DNA of 32,235 nt from the NCBI GenBank assembly GCA_934436245.1, contig CAKSAM010000030.1:1-32235 (forward strand). Reading direction: 5' to 3'. Both the position numbers and the translations under genes were made by a program. Source of the DNA: an uncultured Acetatifactor sp. (GTDB lineage Bacteria; Bacillota; Clostridia; Lachnospirales; Lachnospiraceae). The notes under the pieces are model-generated. The model did no database searches, was not told the origin of the DNA, and saw only the letters and a program-made list of their open reading frames with translations. This document shows, in pieces, positions 14,573 to 21,891 of the stretch (within the stretch, counting starts at the first letter, position 1; each line of letters opens with the position of its first letter).

Positions 14573-15715
14573 ATGGAACAATTTAGCGTAGATTTGTCCA
14601 AATTAAACCAGAGGATAGAAGAAGAGCAAAACATAGCAAAAAATTTGACAGAAGTAGGCACTCGGCTCCGGGGAGTCGGAAGCAGTCTTGGCTTCCAGGT
14701 TCGTAGCAGCTCAGGGATTCAAAGTGCATTGAAGCAGCTTGCAGAAGAGACTGACGGATATGGTTCCGGCATGCTGAAACTACAGGAAAGTCTGAAAAAT
14801 ATTCAAAATTATTATAGAACCACGGAACAGAGTATTTGTGGTGATCAACCAGAAAATTCCGTAACGACCCCAACAACAGATGCAGGATTTAACTGGAAAA
14901 TTTCGGGCACCATTTGGAAATTAGTAGAAAATTTTGGCGTAGTTGGGAAATTCGCATCAATGTTTGGCACACTGGCGACAGAGGGTGTGGATTATAAAAA
15001 TCTATTAGGTGGTGCCAAAAAATTTGTTACGATCGTAGGGGATCTGGCACAAAATGCATATAGTGCAACACCTGACTGGAAAAGTGCACTTCTGGGAAAA
15101 TGGGCAAAAGGCAGCGCATTTTCCGGACTTGATATTGCGAAAAAAATAGAGGATGGTACCAAGGGAGTTTCTGTAGGATGGAGTACCTTTGGACAATCTG
15201 TGGAGAAACAATTAACGGATTTCACATTTAAAAATGCAACCACCGTAGGTGATAAGATCAAAGTAGGAGCCAAATGGGCAGGCGTTGGACTTTCTGCAAT
15301 TACAAACGGAATTAGTAATTACAAAGACTTCGAAGCTGGTAAAATGGATGGAGAAAGGGCTGTCAAGGAAACGATAATGGAGACGGCAGTAGATGTCGGG
15401 ACAGGAATTGTGGCAACGGCAGCAGCGACAGCCGGTCTTGCGGCATTAGGCGTTGCAGGTGCCCCGGCGGTTGCAGTAGGAGCGATAGCCGTGGGAATTA
15501 CATGGGCGGCAGATGCAGGATGCAGGGCGATTACGAAAAATTGGCTTGGAGAAGAAAAATCTTTGACGGAAACGATTTCGGATGCTATCCTTGATACGGA
15601 AGAAGCCCTGACTGCGGGAGCAGGAAAGGTGATAGACGCAGGTGCAAAAGCAATTGGAAACGCAGTAAACAGCATGGGAAAATCAATAGCAAAATGGATT
15701 CCATGTTTAGGATAG
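14573..15715 (+). CDS. Candidate T7SS effector with WXG/LXG-like N terminus and Gly/Ala-rich hydrophobic C terminus
   Basis: The first about 90 residues of this 380-aa protein form a helical domain with KLNQRI (10-15) and Y81-x3-E85 (YRTTE), the T7SS substrate pattern, but no strict WXG. A Ser/Thr/Pro linker (about 93-103) leads into a central domain with alternating aromatic and glycine residues. A long Gly/Ala/Val-rich stretch at about 272-310 can form glycine-zipper-like membrane helices. The final about 65 residues are amphipathic and end in WIPCLG. There is no signal peptide. Membrane-depolarising T7SS toxins with glycine zippers (TelE type) are known, so a pore-forming toxin is a reasonable hypothesis, not a homology call. 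The region looks more AT-rich than essC, which fits exchange of the cassette. It is followed 10 bp later by a two-TM protein. Confidence 0.85.
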   Translation: MEQFSVDLSKLNQRIEEEQNIAKNLTEVGTRLRGVGSSLGFQVRSSSGIQSALKQLAEETDGYGSGMLKLQESLKNIQNYYRTTEQSICGDQPENSVTTPTTDAGFNWKISGTIWKLVENFGVVGKFASMFGTLATEGVDYKNLLGGAKKFVTIVGDLAQNAYSATPDWKSALLGKWAKGSAFSGLDIAKKIEDGTKGVSVGWSTFGQSVEKQLTDFTFKNATTVGDKIKVGAKWAGVGLSAITNGISNYKDFEAGKMDGERAVKETIMETAVDVGTGIVATAAATAGLAALGVAGAPAVAVGAIAVGITWAADAGCRAITKNWLGEEKSLTETISDAILDTEEALTAGAGKVIDAGAKAIGNAVNSMGKSIAKWIPCLG

Positions 15716-15725
15716 GCGAGAGCGT

Positions 15726-16277
15726 ATGGCAACTTTAGGAGAAATGTGCGGTTGGCGGAAACCAACGGAAGAAGAAGCAGCATATATTCGTCCCATACTC
15801 ATGCAAAAGGTGGAAACCAAAAAAAAGGCAGCATACATGACGAAGATGATATTGATCATCATGTCGCTCTTGTGCCTGAGAGGGGTATTTGAGTGTCTGA
15901 AACTGCTGGTTCATACGGAAGACTTAGTATTAATTCCGGTGACAATAATTTGTAGTCTGCTGGCAATCTTTTTTATAGGTGGATTATTTCATCAAAGAAA
16001 GATGTCAGGAGGCAAAAAAGCGGTACAGGAGAATGACTGGATCGGACTGGATGTTACTTTTGAATCAAAGTGCGACAACAATACCACTGGACCGGTGGGA
16101 TCTGTCAGGGATAGGAACGGACAGGTATTAGAAGGAACAATCGGTCGTGGGAAAAAGCTGGCGTATAGTGTAGCTGCAGATGAATATTTTAATGGCGCAG
16201 GATTTTATGTGCGTGTTCCCGCTGACATAAGTAAGGAATGTATCATACAGTTTGTATTTAGAAAAAAAGAGAGGTAA
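15726..16277 (+). CDS. Two-TM membrane protein, candidate immunity protein
   Basis: No known family is recognised in this 183-aa protein. A charged N-terminal segment of about 35 residues is followed by two TM helices (about 39-57 and 66-84). A roughly 95-residue C-terminal soluble domain (beta-rich: GLDVTFESK, GSVRDRNGQVLEG, GFYVRVPAD) follows. With two TMs both ends should lie on the same side, probably the cytoplasm. The ribosome binding site is weak (GGCGAGAG), so it may depend on coupling to the effector gene 10 bp upstream. Position directly after a membrane-active effector candidate and before a DUF4176 gene (4 bp gap) fits an immunity protein. An accessory membrane protein is the alternative. 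Confidence 0.8.
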   Translation: MATLGEMCGWRKPTEEEAAYIRPILMQKVETKKKAAYMTKMILIIMSLLCLRGVFECLKLLVHTEDLVLIPVTIICSLLAIFFIGGLFHQRKMSGGKKAVQENDWIGLDVTFESKCDNNTTGPVGSVRDRNGQVLEGTIGRGKKLAYSVAADEYFNGAGFYVRVPADISKECIIQFVFRKKER

Positions 16278-16281
16278 AAAG

Positions 16282-16554
16282 ATGAGTGTAAAAGAATTAT
16301 TGCCGATTGGAAGCGTGATCTGGTTAAAGGAAGCAGAGAGACCTTTGATGATTTTCGGAATTAAGCAGAGTAATATGGAAACAGAGGAGGAATATGATTA
16401 TATCGGTGTAATTTATCCGGAAGGAAATATGGGAACAGATTCTCAGTTTTTATTCCAGCATAAGGATATTGAGAGAGTAGTATTCCGTGGATATGAAGAT
16501 GAGTCAAGAACGGAATTCCTCAAGAAACTGGCAGTTTTTTATAAAGAAAACTAA
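16282..16554 (+). CDS. DUF4176-type T7SS accessory protein, copy B
   Basis: This 90-aa protein is near-identical to the copy at 14211-14483 (7 substitutions: D5E, R16K, N35E, a K-to-R, Q-to-K, S-to-A and D-to-V), with many silent DNA changes. ATG 16282 is preferred over longer in-frame starts because GAGAGG (16270-16274 area) precedes it and upstream sequence belongs to the membrane protein gene. It is only 4 bp after that gene. The pair brackets the effector and immunity candidates, so copy B may be left over from an earlier cassette insertion, or it may serve an effector that is now absent. Confidence 0.88.
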   Translation: MSVKELLPIGSVIWLKEAERPLMIFGIKQSNMETEEEYDYIGVIYPEGNMGTDSQFLFQHKDIERVVFRGYEDESRTEFLKKLAVFYKEN

Positions 16555-16636
16555 ACACAGTTATAGCGGCAGTGTTGGAAAAGCCATTTGAATAAATGGA
16601 AATAATGATCAGAAACGAAAGCAGAGTGAGGAACAA

Positions 16637-18232
16637 ATGAAAAAGTTAAACACAATTATGGCAGGCTTAGCCTGCCTTGTACTGTTTTGTGCAGCGAGAA
16701 TGCCAGTACTGGCAGCAGGGGATGCGGTTGTCATGGAACATGCCACTGATGAACAGGGAGTGGTGCTGTATGTAAGAGGATTGCCGGAAAGCTACGAAGA
16801 AGCCACTTATCAGGTTGGAACCACAGAGGCAGCCGTAGAGAGCATACAGCCATTGACAAAGGCGGAAGAACCGCTGAGAACTTTGATTTTGTGGGATAAT
16901 TCCTTGTCTGTAATGAAGAAATACGGAGCAGAGGTCAAAGATATTCTGATAGATATTGTGGCGAACCGTGCGCCGGGAGAAGAGTTTGCCATAGCGTCCA
17001 TAGATAGTGAGGTTACTTATCTGACAGACTTTACCGGAGACTATACGACATTGAAACAGATCGTAGAGTCAGTGGAAGGAGAAGATAAGGACGCTTATAT
17101 CATACAGAATGTATACGAAGCCATCCTTGCCCTGAATAATATTCAGGACTGTGGCTATAAGCGTATTATTCTGATTTCGGATGGAATGGATGATACAGAG
17201 ATCGGTTACTCCAAAGCAGAACTGGACGCACTGATCGCCCAGACCCCGTATCCTGTTTATACCATCGGAGTATTGAGCAAGGGTGGGGAGACAAGAGTAC
17301 AGGATATGTTTGCATTATCCCGTACGACCAATGCCGCATACTATTATTTAAATGAAATAGAAGATCCCATGACGGTTGTACAGGGATTCAGCGATGATTA
17401 CAGCCTGATGCAGGTAAAGGCAACGGTTCCCGGGGAATTGCAGGATGGAAGCACGCAGAATTCACAGCTCACTGTAAAAAGCGGTGCGGATAGTTATACA
17501 GTCACCAGCCAGGTGACCCTTCCGTTTGTGAAAAAGACAGAAGAGACCGTTACAGAGGAGACCGTTGAGACTGTGGAGGAGACCACAGCTGAGACAGAGC
17601 CGGTGGAGACGGAAGCTGCTGCATCCAGGGGAGTTGTTTTATTCGGCAGAGAAATTCCGCTGACAGTACTGATCATTGCAGCAGTAGTGCTGGTGGTTGT
17701 AATTATTATTGTCGCTGCGATCATTATATGCAGCAGGAAAAAGCCGAAGGCGGAAGGAAATGATTACGCACGGCTGGATCAACAAATTAAAAATGAAAGA
17801 TATGATGCGCCGGTGCCGCAGAAGCCAGCTCCCAATGTCCGGATGCCGGAGAACGGAAACCATACGGTATTATTAGCAGGAGCTATGGGGCAGAGTGGTC
17901 AGTCCGGGAAAAATCAGGCTTCTGAAAACGGAACGGAAGTCACGATGGTAAGTATTGCAGATCCGATGAAGATTTATCGCTGCAGGGTATCCGGGAAAAT
18001 CATTATCGGAAGAAAACCGGAGAATAGTGATCTTGTCATAGAGGATCCGGCGGTGTCAGGCAGACATTGCGAACTGGGAATTTCCGGAGAAAAGTTCTAT
18101 CTTAAGGATCTGGGATCTTCCAACGGAACCTATATCAACGGATATAAGATCAACGCAAACGTCATGACAGAAATAAAGACGGGCTGTATAGTACGGTTGG
18201 GAAATCAGGACTATCGTGTGGAGATAGGATAA
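16637..18232 (+). CDS. Secreted VWA - TM - cytoplasmic FHA protein
   Basis: This 531-aa protein has a signal peptide (about 1-27, ending VLAA) and an extracytoplasmic VWA-like domain (about 80-255). The MIDAS is D87-N-S-L-S91, with SDGMDD at 181-186. A Glu/Thr-repeat linker lies at about 300-327, a single TM helix at 341-365, and a cytoplasmic tail ends in an FHA domain (about 444-531). The FHA motifs are intact: GR at 458-459, S474-G-R-H477 and SSNGT (494-498). It can thus connect an external VWA partner to phosphothreonine recognition inside. The kinase (2878-4935) and phosphatase directly downstream (8 bp gap) are obvious sources and erasers of that phosphate. The VWA domain at 1303-2844 is a possible partner. 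Confidence 0.92.
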   Translation: MKKLNTIMAGLACLVLFCAARMPVLAAGDAVVMEHATDEQGVVLYVRGLPESYEEATYQVGTTEAAVESIQPLTKAEEPLRTLILWDNSLSVMKKYGAEVKDILIDIVANRAPGEEFAIASIDSEVTYLTDFTGDYTTLKQIVESVEGEDKDAYIIQNVYEAILALNNIQDCGYKRIILISDGMDDTEIGYSKAELDALIAQTPYPVYTIGVLSKGGETRVQDMFALSRTTNAAYYYLNEIEDPMTVVQGFSDDYSLMQVKATVPGELQDGSTQNSQLTVKSGADSYTVTSQVTLPFVKKTEETVTEETVETVEETTAETEPVETEAAASRGVVLFGREIPLTVLIIAAVVLVVVIIIVAAIIICSRKKPKAEGNDYARLDQQIKNERYDAPVPQKPAPNVRMPENGNHTVLLAGAMGQSGQSGKNQASENGTEVTMVSIADPMKIYRCRVSGKIIIGRKPENSDLVIEDPAVSGRHCELGISGEKFYLKDLGSSNGTYINGYKINANVMTEIKTGCIVRLGNQDYRVEIG

Positions 18233-18240
18233 GGAGAGTT

Positions 18241-19002
18241 ATGCTTCGCAAATTATCTGGGAAAATACTATATGGAAGCAAAACGGACAGAGGATTATGC
18301 AGAAATGTGAACCAGGATGCAATCTGGGGCGCCGTACGGGACAGTATGGGACTATTTGTTCTTTCAGACGGTATGGGAGGCCATAGTCAGGGTGAACTGG
18401 CAAGCAGCGCCATTGTATCTGTGTTTCAGAATTACTGGGCGCAGATAAGCAGTATGAGGGTGCTGCCGGAAGCACCGGTTATGGAGGAACAGATTCAACA
18501 ACTTTTGCTGCAGGCAAACGCAGATGTGTATCACAGATATAATCAGGGACAGATCTGCGGTGCCACGGTGGCAGTATTACTGATATATGGAGATCACTAC
18601 CGGGTCTTCTGGGTAGGGGACAGCAGAATATACACTGTGTATTTCGGAGGAAAACAGCAGATAACAGTAGATGATATCTGGGATCTGGATCCGGAGACTG
18701 TCCGCAGGTATTCAGAAGCAGAAATACGTCAGAGTGCCAATAACGGCATGCTGACACAGGCAATGGGAACAAACCGTACCGTCAATATCCATACCCTGTC
18801 AGGTGGGATTAAACCGGGACAAGTGTTTTTACTATGTAGTGACGGACTATACAAATTCTGTGAAGAAAAAAGCATATACAGGATAATGAAAGCTTTTAAA
18901 TCGGAAAAATGTATACCAGATGTACTGCAGCAATTGACAGATATCGTGTTTTCCAATGGCGCAGGAGATAATGTATCCATAATGTTGATAAAAATATTAT
19001 AG
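18241..19002 (+). CDS. PP2C-family Ser/Thr protein phosphatase
   Basis: A soluble PPM-type phosphatase of 253 aa that removes phosphate from Ser/Thr using two metal ions. Visible motifs are N-x-D (24-26), the metal-binding DGMGGH (43-48), GDSRIY (about 121-126), CSDGLYKF (about 198) and GAGDNVS (about 240). All key aspartates appear intact. The ribosome binding site AAGGAGAG precedes ATG 18241, and the gene is 8 bp downstream of the VWA-FHA gene. It is the natural antagonist of the Ser/Thr kinase at 2878-4935. Pairs of this kind (PrkC/PrpC type) are usually adjacent, but here they lie about 13 kb apart in one locus. Confidence 0.95.
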   Translation: MLRKLSGKILYGSKTDRGLCRNVNQDAIWGAVRDSMGLFVLSDGMGGHSQGELASSAIVSVFQNYWAQISSMRVLPEAPVMEEQIQQLLLQANADVYHRYNQGQICGATVAVLLIYGDHYRVFWVGDSRIYTVYFGGKQQITVDDIWDLDPETVRRYSEAEIRQSANNGMLTQAMGTNRTVNIHTLSGGIKPGQVFLLCSDGLYKFCEEKSIYRIMKAFKSEKCIPDVLQQLTDIVFSNGAGDNVSIMLIKIL

Positions 19003-19023
19003 CACTGTGACTGAGAAGGCTGA

Positions 19024-19052
19024 TTGCGTTTGCTCAGGCACTATGGTATAAT
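19024..19052 (+). promoter_or_regulatory. Extended -10 promoter inside the T7SS locus
   Basis: TATAAT (19047-19052) is preceded by TGG, giving an extended -10 (TGGTATAAT). TTGCGT (19024-19029) lies 17 bp upstream as a partial -35. It drives the zinc-ribbon protein 61 bp downstream and probably the two genes that follow, splitting the locus into at least two transcription units. Confidence 0.75.
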
Positions 19053-19112
19053 AAAGCGAAATAGTCATAGTAACCATTAAATAAAAAATACAATAAGAGG
19101 AGAAGTAGAAAA

Positions 19113-20786
19113 ATGATATGCTCTAAGTGTGGAGCCCAGATTATGGACGGAAGCAAATTTTGTACACATTGTGGTAACAAAGTAGAACCGAAACCGGTGG
19201 CAGCCAATGTATCAGCCTGTCCCAAATGTGGAGCAGAACTGAAAGTGGGAGCCAAGTTCTGTACCAAGTGCGGATATTCGTTAGTAGCGCAGCCCGTGCC
19301 ACAGCCCGTGCCACAGCCCGTGCCGCAGCCTGTACCACAGCCCGTGCCGCAGCCGATACCACAGCCGGCACCGAAGCCGACACCACAGCCTGCACCGCAG
19401 CCCGTGCCGCAGCCTGTACCACAGCCGACTCCGGAGCCTAAGCCGATAGTAGAGGAGCTGCCGCCACAGCCGATGGCAAAGCCTGCAAATCCTGTCGCAG
19501 GACAGCCGGACGTTCAGGACAATGGACAGACGCGATTGCTGATCAATCAGCAGCCGGGAGCGATAGTAGAGCCCATGCCCTGGAATCCTGAAATGGCACA
19601 GCCCCAGCCAGCAGCTCCTGTAAAAGAAAAGAAAAAGAAAAAGAAGAGCAACGCACCGCTGATAATTATCCTGGTGATCCTTCTGGTACTTGTAATCGGT
19701 GGTGGTGCATTTGCCATTATGAGTATCCTGGGAGTTGGCCCGTTCGGTGAGAAGCAGGAGGGAAACTCAGGAGAAGCTATTGAAGCTACAGCAGATACGG
19801 CGGTTGACGAGACAGAGACTTCAGGGGAAGCCGTGAAGGGTGATGTGGCACTTCTGGATCCTGCAAAGGAACTGATACAGAAGGCGTCTGGCGAATTTGA
19901 TGCCGGACAGTATGGAGATGGATCCATTCCTGACAGTACAGAAGCAATCAATACTTTATTGACAGTAGCTGAAAAGAATAATCTGCAGGACGAAGCAGCA
20001 GATTCTATTTCACAGGCATACGTGATCCTTGAAAAATCTATTACAAAATACGGAGATGTTCTGTTACAGCAGGGTGCTAATATTGACTGTGCCACACAGA
20101 CCTACAACTGTATCCTGTCAGCAAAGTCACTGTTGGATGAAATCGCAGCGAAGGGTTATACAGTGGATGGTACGGAACTGGAGAACTATTTCCAGAACAC
20201 CTTTATACAGTCTTACAGAGATATCTACATAGCTGCAATTAATGAAATTACGAAACGTGAAAACTGGTCCAGAGATGAAGCATGGAATTATGCAGAGCAG
20301 GCATATTCTCTGAAAGTGGACGGAAAACCGGTTCTCTTTGACGAGACAAATCTGGAGGACCCTTTGAAAATGCGTTATGAGTATTGTCTCGCATGGATCA
20401 TCAGAAAGCGTTGTGAGACAGGTCTCGCTGACGGAAGTATGACAAATGAAGCTGCAGTGCAGACCATGGTTGCAGTGCTGAAGGAAACCGATTATAATAT
20501 CCTGCTGCTACAGGATATTGTGAAATACGGTAGCGCGGCAGGCATAGATGTGTCCGCATATACTTCAGCTTACAATGCAGTTGTGGATGAAATTAAGGCG
20601 GAACAGAACCTTACGGTTGGTACCAGCATCGGTGTAAATTCTTCTACCTATGTAGATGCAGCACATTTCTGGTATTTTAATGATTTGGGTGGAGAGGATA
20701 AGTACAAGGTAGATACCTATAACGGAACAACAGCTGCAACCAGACAATGGATCCGTAACAATGTACCGGTAATATTAGGTGAATAA
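19113..20786 (+). CDS. Double zinc-ribbon, Pro-rich, single-TM protein
   Basis: This 557-aa protein starts with two zinc ribbons (C3/C6/C17/C20 and C36/C39/C50/C53). A Pro-Gln repeat region (about 60-111, units of PQPV/PQPA/PQPT) and a further Pro-rich linker follow. After a run of lysines (172-178) comes one TM helix (about 181-206). The remaining 350 residues are outside the cell: an acidic linker and a helical domain from about 245. That domain has no motif I recognise; it looks alpha-solenoid-like. The ribosome binding site is AAGAGGAGAAG before ATG 19113. Its own extended -10 promoter lies 61 bp upstream. The cytoplasmic part could be a docking arm for the secretion machine; this is inferred from layout only. 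Confidence 0.9.
   Translation: MICSKCGAQIMDGSKFCTHCGNKVEPKPVAANVSACPKCGAELKVGAKFCTKCGYSLVAQPVPQPVPQPVPQPVPQPVPQPIPQPAPKPTPQPAPQPVPQPVPQPTPEPKPIVEELPPQPMAKPANPVAGQPDVQDNGQTRLLINQQPGAIVEPMPWNPEMAQPQPAAPVKEKKKKKKSNAPLIIILVILLVLVIGGGAFAIMSILGVGPFGEKQEGNSGEAIEATADTAVDETETSGEAVKGDVALLDPAKELIQKASGEFDAGQYGDGSIPDSTEAINTLLTVAEKNNLQDEAADSISQAYVILEKSITKYGDVLLQQGANIDCATQTYNCILSAKSLLDEIAAKGYTVDGTELENYFQNTFIQSYRDIYIAAINEITKRENWSRDEAWNYAEQAYSLKVDGKPVLFDETNLEDPLKMRYEYCLAWIIRKRCETGLADGSMTNEAAVQTMVAVLKETDYNILLLQDIVKYGSAAGIDVSAYTSAYNAVVDEIKAEQNLTVGTSIGVNSSTYVDAAHFWYFNDLGGEDKYKVDTYNGTTAATRQWIRNNVPVILGE
19290..19440 (+). repeat. Tandem 12-bp repeat coding for Pro-Gln-Pro-Val
   Basis: About twelve imperfect copies of a 12-bp unit related to CCGCAGCCCGTG encode PQPV, drifting to PQPA, PQPI and PQPT toward the end. 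The first units are almost identical at the DNA level, so copy number may change by replication slippage. The in-frame effect is a longer or shorter extended polyproline arm. Confidence 0.9.
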
Positions 20787-21891
20787 GCGAAGAAGAACCT
20801 GGTTGTTTGTGATGATGGGAGGACTTTGGGCATTCATTATCAGTATTGTCGTTATAGTCATTGTTATTCTGAGCCCTTGGAAAAAGAATACAAGTGAAGA
20901 AGATATCCGGGCAGAATTTCCCACGGAAGAGACGATAGCAGAGGAGCCAGCCGTTTCTTCCGGGGATGCTGAAGAAATTGTGTATGATCCTCCCGAATAT
21001 GATTTTAAACTGGATGAGATTACTGTAGAAATTGATGGTCTGGACAGTGAATATACGATCGCATTTGTCAATGATGTTCATATGATAACAGATCATGAAG
21101 CCGGTGATGTGTTAGAAGAAAATTTACCCACTGTAGAAGACAGATATGAGAAGCTGTCCATTACAGAGGATGGAGTGCATGGAGAAGAACTATGGCCGGA
21201 AGTGATCAAATTCCTCAATTATAACGATTTTGATGCTGTGGTTTTTGCCGGTGATCTGCTGGATTATTGCAGCCACTCTAACATGGAAAAACTGCAGGAG
21301 GGCTTCCAGGCTCTGAAATATCCTGAAGACAAAATCATGTATCTCAGATCGGATCATGATTATGGCGGATGGTATGGTGGAAGCGTTTTTACGGATACGG
21401 ATGGGTTCATTGCACAGTCTGAACTCTGGGATGGTGATGACAGCAATAAAATGTGTATTGAATTCGATGATTTTATGATTGTCGGAGTGAATAAATCCTA
21501 TCAGAATCTGAGTGAAGACAGGCTGCAGTTTTTGACTGGAAAATTAGGAAAACAAAAACCGGTCATTGTAGCGACCCATGTTCCGTTTTATTCGGAGGTG
21601 GATGATTCTTTAGCGGAATTATCTATGGAAGTCCGTAACAGAATCTATTATTGGAACCCGGAGAATTCTTCTTATGCTCCTGATGAGAATACGCAGAAGT
21701 TTATAGATGAAATGTATGACTCCGATTCTAGTGTTGTACAGATCGTTGCAGCACATCTGCATGCGGCCTGGGACGGCAAGGTAACAGAGAATCTTCCCGA
21801 ACACATTTTTGCACCGACTTTTGAAGGAAAGATCGGCATTATACATGTTGTGGGAACAGAGAATAAGAGTAGGGATGAGGAAAATGGCTAA
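20779..21891 (+). CDS. Membrane-anchored calcineurin-like metallophosphoesterase
   Basis: The GTG start (20779) overlaps the previous stop by 8 bp. It gives NKRRR before an N-terminal TM helix (about 8-31), a good signal anchor with the enzyme outside the cell (370 aa). ATG codons at 20812/20815 are alternatives but would cut the basic segment. Metallophosphoesterase motifs are D99-x-H101, G158-D159-x2-D162, a modified GNHD (RSDHD, about 190-194), ATHVP (about 266) and AHLH (about 326-329). All metal ligands except the canonical Asn appear present; in RSDHD it is replaced by Asp. The substrate is unknown. The gene overlaps the following propeller gene by 8 bp, so the two are probably made together. 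Confidence 0.88.
   Translation: MNKRRRTWLFVMMGGLWAFIISIVVIVIVILSPWKKNTSEEDIRAEFPTEETIAEEPAVSSGDAEEIVYDPPEYDFKLDEITVEIDGLDSEYTIAFVNDVHMITDHEAGDVLEENLPTVEDRYEKLSITEDGVHGEELWPEVIKFLNYNDFDAVVFAGDLLDYCSHSNMEKLQEGFQALKYPEDKIMYLRSDHDYGGWYGGSVFTDTDGFIAQSELWDGDDSNKMCIEFDDFMIVGVNKSYQNLSEDRLQFLTGKLGKQKPVIVATHVPFYSEVDDSLAELSMEVRNRIYYWNPENSSYAPDENTQKFIDEMYDSDSSVVQIVAAHLHAAWDGKVTENLPEHIFAPTFEGKIGIIHVVGTENKSRDEENG

Noticed and set aside
16584..16599. CCATTT/AAATGG hairpin as terminator of the effector cassette
   Set aside because: The stem has only 6 bp and no T run follows; it could be chance.
19226..19441. Ala/Thr/Arg-repeat open frames on both strands of the Pro-rich region
   Set aside because: They are alternate-frame readings of the 12-bp repeat that encodes the PQPV arm of the zinc-ribbon protein.
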